Shown: positions 58,592 to 64,000 of the stretch, in pieces
Numbering within the stretch: position 1 is the first letter of the stretch
How the letters are laid out: the number at the start of each line of letters is the position of its first letter
Source: Flavobacterium sinopsychrotolerans
Lineage (GTDB): Bacteria > Bacteroidota > Bacteroidia > Flavobacteriales > Flavobacteriaceae
Assembly: GCF_900110375.1 (NCBI RefSeq)
Contig: NZ_FODN01000007.1
Coordinates: 1 to 64,000 of the forward strand
Length of the DNA: 64,000 bases
Reading direction: 5' to 3'
The notes under the pieces: model-generated
The model's input: only the letters and a program-made list of their open reading frames with translations
Databases searched by the model: none
What the model was told of the DNA's origin: nothing
Position numbers and translations under genes: made by a program

Positions 58592-58631
58592 AAATAGTTA
58601 CAACCGAAAGTAAATAGTTAGCAACCGAATA
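58592..58631. repeat. Two tandem 20-bp repeats upstream of ssb
   Basis: AAATAGTTACAACCGAAAGT (58592-58611) is followed directly by AAATAGTTAGCAACCGAATA (58612-58631), alike at most positions once one inserted base is allowed. They lie between two divergent start regions and could be a binding site or a replication slip. Confidence 0.5.
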
Positions 58632-58717
58632 CTTTTTGACTGTCATCGCATCTTTGCAATGTTGATTTGAAAGACCAATTCAACAAAATATACACTAACA
58701 TTTAAATTTTACAAGCC

Positions 58718-59050
58718 ATGAGCACATTAAGAAACAAGGTACAATTAATTGGACACGTAGGGAATGATCCGGAAATCAAATCATTTGATGGTGGGAAAAA
58801 ACTAGCCAATTTCACGTTAGCAACAAACGAAAGTTACAAAAACGATAAAGGAGAAAAAGTAGAAGAAACCCAATGGCATAAATTAGTAGCATGGGGGAAA
58901 ACTGCTGGAATTATAGAAAAATACGTTACAAAAGGTAAGGAAGTAGCGATTGAAGGAAAATTGACTCATAGAAGTTATGATGATAAGAACGGAGAAAAAC
59001 GCTATGTTACTGAAGTAGTAGTTACCGAAGTAATGCTTTTAGGGAAATAG
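58718..59050 (+). CDS. ssb: Single-stranded DNA-binding protein, short form
   Basis: An OB-fold protein of 110 residues. It has the expected start (LRNKVQLIGHVGNDPEIKSF), the NFTLATNESY strand, TQWHKLVAWGKTAGI and the RYVTEVVVTEVMLL ending of the fold. It stops there: the disordered linker and acidic D-D-x-x-P-F tip, used by the main SSB to recruit repair and replication proteins, are missing. It is therefore more likely a second SSB than the essential one. A weak -7-like word (CATCTTTG, 58649-58656) lies upstream; a terminator follows. Confidence 0.93.
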   Translation: MSTLRNKVQLIGHVGNDPEIKSFDGGKKLANFTLATNESYKNDKGEKVEETQWHKLVAWGKTAGIIEKYVTKGKEVAIEGKLTHRSYDDKNGEKRYVTEVVVTEVMLLGK

Positions 59051-59074
59051 TCAGTCACATCAAACTAAAAAAAT

Positions 59075-59104
59075 AATGCCCTCTGAGATAGAGGGCATTT
59101 ATAT
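59075..59104 (+). terminator. Intrinsic terminator of ssb
   Basis: AATGCCCTCT (59075-59084) pairs perfectly with AGAGGGCATT (59090-59099) around a 5-base loop, then an AT-rich tail with TTTs. An A run upstream lets it also serve the minus-strand small gene that ends at 59111. Confidence 0.82.
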
Positions 59105-59110
59105 TTTGAA

Positions 59111-59275
59111 TTAAGATTTTTTTTTCAATAAATCAAACAGAGGACATCTTTTGCAACGTTTGTCTTCCCCTTTTTTGAATTTTTTGCAGCATTTAGATTT
59201 ACAGTTTTCTGCAATCTTAATGGTTTTAAGGATTTCTTTTTTATCCTTTTTCTTTTCCTTTTTTTTCTTTTCCAA
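59111..59275 (-). CDS. Small Lys- and Cys-rich protein, 54 residues
   Basis: The minus strand between ssb and ferritin has a compact open frame starting at a TTG (59275). It begins with a run of Lys and Glu (EKKKKEKKKDKK), then EILKTIKIAENC, then two cysteine groups, CKSKCC and KRCKRCPLF, and ends DLLKKKS. The layout, with CKSKCC followed by C-x-x-C-P, suggests a small zinc- or Fe-S-binding protein. The codon use agrees with its neighbours. I recall similar small proteins in other Flavobacteria but no function. It lies 68 bases after the ferritin stop on the same strand. The TTG start is the weak point. Confidence 0.6.
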   Translation of the reverse strand: MEKKKKEKKKDKKEILKTIKIAENCKSKCCKKFKKGEDKRCKRCPLFDLLKKKS

Positions 59276-59343
59276 TTTTATAAAGAATTAAAAACTAAGG
59301 CAAATGTATGTTGTTTTTATCTATTCTAAATAAAATTTAACAT

Positions 59344-59850
59344 TTAAATAGCAGGTTTTACAACCGCAACTTGTTGTAAGTCCCTGTCAAATAGGTATAA
59401 ACCACCTTTGTCATCACCAATTAAGTTGATTTTGTCTAAAATAGATTTTGCGGTTGCTTCTTCTTCAATTTGTTCGGCAACATACCATTGCAAAAAGTTG
59501 TGTGTGGCATAATCTTTTTCTGAAAAAGTAATGTGTACCAATTCATTTATTGAATCCGAAACAAAAATTTCATGTTTATAAAGTTCCTCAAACATTCCTT
59601 TGAAGGTTTCATAAGTAGTTTTTGGCGCTTTTAAATCTGTAATTTGTGCATGACCGCCGCGTTCATTTACATATTTGATTAATTTGAGCATGTGCAAGCG
59701 CTCTTCATCAGATTGTGCAAACATGAATTGTGCAATTCCTTCCAGTCCGCTCACTTCAGCCCAGCAAGCCATAGAAAGATAGGTTTGTGAAGATTCCGCT
59801 TCGATGCGAATCTGTTTGTTTAAAGCAATTTCAATATTTTTTGATAGCAT
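59344..59850 (-). CDS. ftnA: Ferritin, non-haem
   Basis: A 168-residue four-helix-bundle iron-storage protein. The ferroxidase ligands fit the family: Glu in IRIEAESSQTYLSMACW, E-E-x-x-H in AQSDEERLHMLK, and Glu and Gln in VAEQIEEEATAKSIL. It oxidises Fe2+ and stores it as mineral in a 24-mer. With feoAB and the haem genes in the same window, it shows an active iron economy, but there is no operon link. The CAT-like gene lies upstream on the same strand, 39 bases before its start. Confidence 0.95.
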   Translation of the reverse strand: MLSKNIEIALNKQIRIEAESSQTYLSMACWAEVSGLEGIAQFMFAQSDEERLHMLKLIKYVNERGGHAQITDLKAPKTTYETFKGMFEELYKHEIFVSDSINELVHITFSEKDYATHNFLQWYVAEQIEEEATAKSILDKINLIGDDKGGLYLFDRDLQQVAVVKPAI

Positions 59851-59889
59851 AATAATGAGTTTTTAGTAAAGTTAAAAAAAAATAATCGA

Positions 59890-60519
59890 TTACTGATTCA
59901 TCAACTCTTGGAAACAATCTACAAATTGTCCCACATGAAAACCATCCATCAATCCGTGATGGACATGAACTGACATCGCCATGGTTCTTTTGCCGTTGTC
60001 AGCAATCTTCATTTTTCCAAAGGAAATTTTCGGGCAACTGTCTGGAAAAGTATAACTTCTGGCATGCGATAAAGAGGTAAAATCCAGCCACGGAACTGCC
60101 GAAAAGTGAATAACATTATTATCGTCAAATGCTCGGGTAAAAAGTCCGGTTGTGGTTTGAATCCGCTCAATTTCTTTTGAAGTGTTTGTTTTAAAAACGG
60201 AAAAATTAGGATTGTATTTAATCAAAGAGAATCCAAACGTGCCGTCTTCACGACCAATAGTAGCCGAAGCATTTATTTGGTCACAAATATATATTTGGTC
60301 ATCAGAAATTCGATACCGAAAGGATTCAATCGTATTTACTGCTACTAATGTTTTGTGTAAATAGTAACTGAAAAAAGTGGCTTTCAGTGCTTTTGCAGTG
60401 GCATAGGCTTTGGTACAATCAATCTCGACAGTGGCACCAAAGAATGGTTCTTCAAATTGTCTAAAAAAATGAAAATGTTCTTTTCTGGACCAGTTCTCTA
60501 TGTTTAAAAGGGTTTTCAA
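59890..60519 (-). CDS. Chloramphenicol acetyltransferase-like protein
   Basis: A 209-residue trimeric-type acetyltransferase of the CAT family. The catalytic motif VHVHHGLMDGFHVGQF near the C terminus gives H188 and D192, as in classical CAT (HH-x3-DG). NASATIGREDGTFGFSLIKY and IHFSAVPWLDFTSLSHAR are also typical. The gene lies in ordinary chromosomal context beside ferritin, with matching base composition and no mobile element nearby, so it is an intrinsic gene; whether it acts on chloramphenicol or on another acyl acceptor is open. TACTTTTG (60551-60544) is a likely -7 box. Confidence 0.9.
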   Translation of the reverse strand: MKTLLNIENWSRKEHFHFFRQFEEPFFGATVEIDCTKAYATAKALKATFFSYYLHKTLVAVNTIESFRYRISDDQIYICDQINASATIGREDGTFGFSLIKYNPNFSVFKTNTSKEIERIQTTTGLFTRAFDDNNVIHFSAVPWLDFTSLSHARSYTFPDSCPKISFGKMKIADNGKRTMAMSVHVHHGLMDGFHVGQFVDCFQELMNQ

Positions 60520-60604
60520 AGTTGTATAATTTTAATTATTTTTCAAAAGTACTGCTAATCTTTTAAATCGTAAATTCAATTTTCATGCAGAAATAAAAAG
60601 ACAT

Positions 60605-60640
60605 AAAAAAAACCCTAAAAGAAATTTCCTTTAGGGTTTT
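60605..60640 (-). terminator. Intrinsic terminator of the OmpA gene
   Basis: AAAACCCTAAA (60609-60619) pairs with TTTAGGGTTTT (60630-60640) around a 10-base loop; on the minus strand a run of Ts follows. It starts 20 bases after the OmpA stop. Confidence 0.83.
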
Positions 60641-60660
60641 TAGAGAATATTGAGAAAGAA

Positions 60661-61920
60661 TTATTTTACTCTGAAAGTAACTCTTCTAACTAATTTTCTT
60701 GCTGCATCTGAATCTTTTTCAACTGAAGTATCTTCACCTGCTGCAACTACATTTAATCTTGAAGCGTCAACGTTAGCTTTCACTAATACATTTTTAACGC
60801 TGTTTGCTCTAGCAGTAGACAATTTATCATTGTATTCTGATCTTCCTAATTCGTCAGCATGACCAATAATATCAACTGAAGCAGTAGGATTGTTTCTTAA
60901 ATACGTTAAGATAAAATCAGTACCTTCAGTAGAAACATTTGTTGGAGTTGATTTGTTGAAATCAAAATAAGTAGCAACATAACCACCATTGATTAAGTTT
61001 CTAATCAATTCATTGTTACTTAAGATAGCAGATTTATCAGTATTACTTCCGTAAGTTTTCAATAAATAACTTTCTAATTCATCAGGAACATTATTGTTGT
61101 TTAAATCAATTGATTTTCCTTTAGTGTCAACCATTACACCAGAAATAGTGTTTGGTTCTTGATCTAAATAATCAGCAACACCATCTTTATCAGTATCTAA
61201 CATTGAAGTTTCGATATCAGCGATTTGTTTTTTCAACTCATCGATTTCGTTTCCATTATCAATAACCCAGTCAGCATGTTTTTCGTTTTTACCTAAGTAA
61301 ACCGTTACACCTACAGTACCATTAAAAAGAATTCCTGAAAAACCTCTTGAACCAGGAATACTTGCAGCATCAAAAGCGGCATCTTGAGATGCATTTAAGA
61401 TTGTTGTAAAATCTCCAGTTAAAGCAATTCTGTTAGATAATTTAATTTGACCAGTTACACCCGCCATGAAATTACCCATTCTGTCTTTCAAAGCAGAATT
61501 TTGATCTTCTAATTGAGCTAAACCAAAACCAGCATGACCCAATAAACCAAGTGTATTTGTCCAAGTTTCAAAATTCATGATTCTACCTAAGTTAGCCACA
61601 GCTTGAATGTCTGCTCTGTAATATTTAGTGTCAAAATCAACTGAATTGTTTTTTCCTTCAAAACTGTTGTATCCAAAATCCGCTTTCAAACCGAATTTAT
61701 TGTTAAACATATATCTAACTCCTAAATCAGCAACATAAGGACTTGGTGTAGATGTAAAGTAACCAGCAGTCATTGGTCTTTGTGTTTTGTTAACACCACC
61801 TGCTAATTCAATAGACCATTTGTTATAGTCGTTTTCTGTAGTTTTTTTAGTCTCAGTTTGAGCACTTAAAGTTGTCATTGCAGAAGCAAAAACTAACGTA
61901 AGAACGATTTTTTTCATCAT
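60661..61920 (-). CDS. OmpA-family outer membrane protein
   Basis: A 419-residue envelope protein: Sec signal (IVLTLVFASAMTTLSA), an N-terminal eight-stranded barrel (about residues 30-220), a short calcium-type repeat (DTDKDGVADYLDQEPNT) and a C-terminal OmpA/peptidoglycan-binding domain. That domain has YFDFNKSTPTNVS, IIGHADELGRSEYNDKLS with the conserved Asp, and RANSVKNVLV, with Arg near the end for binding diaminopimelate. It links the outer membrane to peptidoglycan and is probably abundant. The first two codons are both ATG. A -7 box (61941-61948) and a terminator define it as a single-gene unit. Confidence 0.95.
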   Translation of the reverse strand: MMKKIVLTLVFASAMTTLSAQTETKKTTENDYNKWSIELAGGVNKTQRPMTAGYFTSTPSPYVADLGVRYMFNNKFGLKADFGYNSFEGKNNSVDFDTKYYRADIQAVANLGRIMNFETWTNTLGLLGHAGFGLAQLEDQNSALKDRMGNFMAGVTGQIKLSNRIALTGDFTTILNASQDAAFDAASIPGSRGFSGILFNGTVGVTVYLGKNEKHADWVIDNGNEIDELKKQIADIETSMLDTDKDGVADYLDQEPNTISGVMVDTKGKSIDLNNNNVPDELESYLLKTYGSNTDKSAILSNNELIRNLINGGYVATYFDFNKSTPTNVSTEGTDFILTYLRNNPTASVDIIGHADELGRSEYNDKLSTARANSVKNVLVKANVDASRLNVVAAGEDTSVEKDSDAARKLVRRVTFRVK

Positions 61921-61940
61921 TGTTTTTTTTAAATTCCATG

Positions 61941-61948
61941 CAAAAGTA
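61941..61948 (-). promoter_or_regulatory. -7 promoter box of the OmpA gene
   Basis: TACTTTTG on the minus strand, 20 bases ahead of the first ATG. No -33 TTTG at a normal distance. Confidence 0.5.
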
Positions 61949-62124
61949 CAACATAATGAAGGATAAGAAATTTTAAACAGTTAATTATGTAAGAATTAGT
62001 TTTAATTCTATAAACTAAGTATGGAACGGTGCTTTTAGCAATATTTTGTACTTTTTTTATAGATTAAATAAAAATATTAACTTTAAATGTAGGTTTTTTT
62101 TATTGAAAATACTTTGATTACTGA

Positions 62125-62835
62125 TCAAAGAGGTTTAAAACTGGCTTTTTCCTCCAATTTTTTCAAAACTTCTGTTATTTTTTCGAAAGAACTGAAGTTT
62201 TCATGTTCCACTTTATGATCGATTTTTTCGTGTGCCCAAGTCGTATGAAACGGAATATGTACGGCATGTCCGCCAATTGCTAAAACGGGTAAAACATCCG
62301 ATTTTAAAGAATTTCCAATCATAAAAAATTCGGAAGGTTGTATTTCCAATCGTTTTATTAAATCAGAATAATCAATTTCTTGCTTGTCTGACATCACTTC
62401 GATATGATGAAAATAATGACCTAAACCCGAATTGTGTAATTTTCGACGTTGGTCTAATAAATCGCCTTTGGTAGCAACCACCAATTTATATTTTCCGTGT
62501 AATGCGTCTAAAGTTTCTTCCACACCTTCCAATAAAACAATTGGTTTCTCCAGCAATTCTTTCCCATATTGGATGATTTTTTCGATTATTTCTATAGGAA
62601 GCGTATTATTCGAAATAGTCATCGCCGCTTCAATCATCGATAAAATGTAGCCTTTGATTCCGTAACCGTATAGTTTTAAATTATCAATTTCGACCTTAAA
62701 AAGTTCTTTGGATATTCCTTGATGGGATAAATAATCTTCCATTAAACCACAGAATTTCTTCTCGGTTTCATCAAAATACGTTTCGTTGATCCATAAGGTA
62801 TCATCGGCGTCGAAAGCAATTACTTTTAGTTCCAT
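62125..62835 (-). CDS. HAD-family hydrolase
   Basis: A 236-residue haloacid dehalogenase-like phosphatase. Motif I is VIAFDADDTLW (D9 nucleophile, D11), motif II the Thr in LVVATKGDL, motif III the Lys region in KQEIDYSDLIKRL, and motif IV FFMIGNSLKSDVLPVLAIGG. A helical cap (residues 18-90) sits between motifs I and II. Substrate: probably a small phosphate ester, not predictable. It follows the EamA gene by 36 bases on the same strand, after metG. Confidence 0.92.
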   Translation of the reverse strand: MELKVIAFDADDTLWINETYFDETEKKFCGLMEDYLSHQGISKELFKVEIDNLKLYGYGIKGYILSMIEAAMTISNNTLPIEIIEKIIQYGKELLEKPIVLLEGVEETLDALHGKYKLVVATKGDLLDQRRKLHNSGLGHYFHHIEVMSDKQEIDYSDLIKRLEIQPSEFFMIGNSLKSDVLPVLAIGGHAVHIPFHTTWAHEKIDHKVEHENFSSFEKITEVLKKLEEKASFKPL

Positions 62836-62871
62836 TTTTATTTTATTTTGATAATAATTGAGGTTTTCCTT

Positions 62872-63768
62872 TTAACTGTCCCCTGCTTTGGAAAAGACTT
62901 TCTTCATTGAAATTGTTTTCGAATAAAAGGTAATTCGGATTCCCAAAAGTAAAATAATTCCTCCGATAATCATTTGCAGTGTGATTATTTCATCTAAAAA
63001 CAACCAGGCTAAAATAGAAGTCAAAACGGCTTGACCGAGCAAACTCAATGACACTCTTGTGGCCCGCATGTGTTGTGTGGCATAACTGAGCGATAACCAT
63101 GCTAATAATTGGCAAACTATTGCCTGGATTAACAAGACCAACCAGCCAGCATCAGAAAATCCGAAAAAAGGTTCGTCTAGGATTAAACAGAGAAATCCTA
63201 AATATATACTTGAAGAAATTAAGCTGATGGTCATGAACGAAAGGACATCCACTTTAGAAAGCACTTTTTTGCTGACCAGTAAGTAAATAGCATATAAAAT
63301 ACCCGATAATACGGCTAAAAGAAAAGCGGTGTCAAAATTCAGTTCGATAAAAAACTGGAAACCAACCAGCATAATCATTCCGAATAATGATACTAGAGTT
63401 CCAATCCAGAAATTAGTGGCGGGTTTTGTTTTTAAAAATAGAAAGGAACCAATGCCCAACCAAAGTGGGGATAAATTAGTAAGCAGTGAAGCCTGAGTAG
63501 CGCTAGATTCTTGAATGGCAATATTCCAAACGGCAACATCTGAGGCAAATAAAATTCCGCAAATTATGGCGGGAATTAATACCTTGAAAGTTGGAAGCTT
63601 GAATTTTTTTGTAATAATGACATAAGGCAATAGCAAGGTTGCTGCAATTGCCATTCTATAAAAAGCCGAAATTAGCCCGGGAGTTAACCGAAGTTTTATT
63701 AATATTGGAAAAATCGAAATGCAGAGTATCCCAACAATTAAAGCTAATTGCGGCTTTTTTATTTTCAT
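62872..63768 (-). CDS. EamA-family (DMT) transporter
   Basis: A 298-residue inner-membrane protein with ten helices in two EamA repeats. Recognisable parts are SAFYRMAIAATLLLPYVI in the first repeat and SYATQHMRATRVSLSLLGQA in the second. It is only distantly similar to the other EamA protein in the window (51976-52899). It starts 12 bases after the metG stop, so the two are likely cotranscribed. Substrate unknown. Confidence 0.9.
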   Translation of the reverse strand: MKIKKPQLALIVGILCISIFPILIKLRLTPGLISAFYRMAIAATLLLPYVIITKKFKLPTFKVLIPAIICGILFASDVAVWNIAIQESSATQASLLTNLSPLWLGIGSFLFLKTKPATNFWIGTLVSLFGMIMLVGFQFFIELNFDTAFLLAVLSGILYAIYLLVSKKVLSKVDVLSFMTISLISSSIYLGFLCLILDEPFFGFSDAGWLVLLIQAIVCQLLAWLSLSYATQHMRATRVSLSLLGQAVLTSILAWLFLDEIITLQMIIGGIILLLGIRITFYSKTISMKKVFSKAGDS

Positions 63769-63780
63769 TTTATAATTTCC

Positions 63781-64000
63781 TTAATTGATTGTCTCTCCAT
63801 TAGCAACACCATCGGTATCCGGATTTACAAAAACCAATTTCCCTTCAGCGTTTGTAGTCATCAAAATCATTCCTTGACTTTCTACGCCACGAAGGTTTCT
63901 GGGAGCCAAATTCACTAAAACAGTAACTTTTTTTCCAATAATATCTTCTGGTTTAAAACTCTCGGCAATTCCAGAAACTATCGTGCGAATGTCAATTCCG
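63781..64000 (-). CDS. metG: Methionyl-tRNA synthetase, C-terminal end (partial)
   Basis: The window ends inside this gene. The last 72 codons on the minus strand read GIDIRTIVSGIAESFKPEDI, then VTVLVNLAPRNLRGVESQGM and EGKLVFVNPDTDG, then a stop at 63781. This is the C-terminal tRNA-binding (EMAP/Trbp111-like) domain that follows the anticodon domain in many MetRS proteins; the catalytic part lies beyond base 64000. A stand-alone Trbp111 protein is possible in principle, but the fused form is normal in Bacteroidota. Confidence 0.85.
   Translation of the reverse strand, partial: GIDIRTIVSGIAESFKPEDIIGKKVTVLVNLAPRNLRGVESQGMILMTTNAEGKLVFVNPDTDGVANGETIN

Noticed and set aside
59890..60519. CAT-like gene as an acquired antibiotic-resistance gene
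   Set aside because: No mobile element, integron or composition change is visible; chromosomal CAT-like genes are common in Bacteroidota.

Overview
This is a stretch of chromosome from a member of the Bacteroidota, most likely Flavobacterium or a close relative. The supporting signs are AT-rich DNA, a PorP/SprF-type protein, the gliding lipoprotein GldH, a metalloprotease with a type IX secretion C-terminal sorting domain, many lipoproteins, TTTG/TAnnTTTG promoters in place of the sigma-70 consensus, and dispersed intergenic spacers of a kind common in this genus. I see no rRNA or tRNA gene, CRISPR array, insertion sequence or prophage block. Most of the window is ordinary core genome in short operons. 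Both edges cut genes: a porP/sprF-like gene at base 1 and the end of metG at base 64000.

Layout. 1-9.4 kb: the porP/sprF end, pgk, a decayed LysM fragment, a DUF4837 lipoprotein, an ElaA-like acetyltransferase, a DUF4349-ctp pair, rnpA, then an acyltransferase, an acyl-ACP desaturase and an HD hydrolase. 9.4-15.3 kb (minus strand): a 134-residue protein of unknown function, an enoyl-CoA hydratase, an orphan histidine kinase, a HemJ-like protein, a MATE transporter and ferrochelatase. 15.4-23.4 kb: an AraC-type regulator diverging from hemA-hemC-hemD-hemE, then hemF, hemB, a DinB-like protein and a c-type cytochrome lipoprotein. With hemH and the HemJ candidate, every step from glutamyl-tRNA to protoheme appears to be encoded here. 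23.4-23.6 kb holds a candidate structured RNA with its own terminator. 23.7-31.6 kb: ogt, a PolB-like exonuclease, an SpmA/SpmB-type fusion, the large secreted M4 protease and the scoAB CoA-transferase. 31.7-35.8 kb: PBP1A, gldH and a RicT/PSP1 protein.

36-39 kb is a tRNA wobble-uridine hydroxylation operon, trhO-trhP-ferredoxin. TrhO carries a C-terminal domain about 60% identical to the C-terminal domain of TrhP beside it; I consider this the most interesting coding arrangement in the window. 39-41.2 kb: a bacilliredoxin, lycopene cyclase and a periplasmic thioredoxin-like protein. 41.2-48 kb is a metal region: a TonB-dependent receptor and thioredoxin diverge from a DtxR/MntR-family regulator and a ZIP transporter through interlocked promoters, followed by feoA-feoB and a 41-residue FeoB-associated protein. 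48-64 kb: SCO protein, M13 peptidase, an orphan response regulator, a long minus-strand run (GNAT-nitrilase fusion, Zn-ribbon protein, M28 peptidase, ORF6N protein, epimerase, EamA transporter), a tail-less SSB, a 54-residue Lys/Cys-rich protein, ferritin, a CAT-like acetyltransferase, OmpA, a HAD hydrolase, a second EamA transporter and the end of metG.

All assignments come from reading motifs, lengths and gene order. No database search was run. Family names are recognised from general knowledge, and function is inferred unless the catalytic motif is stated.
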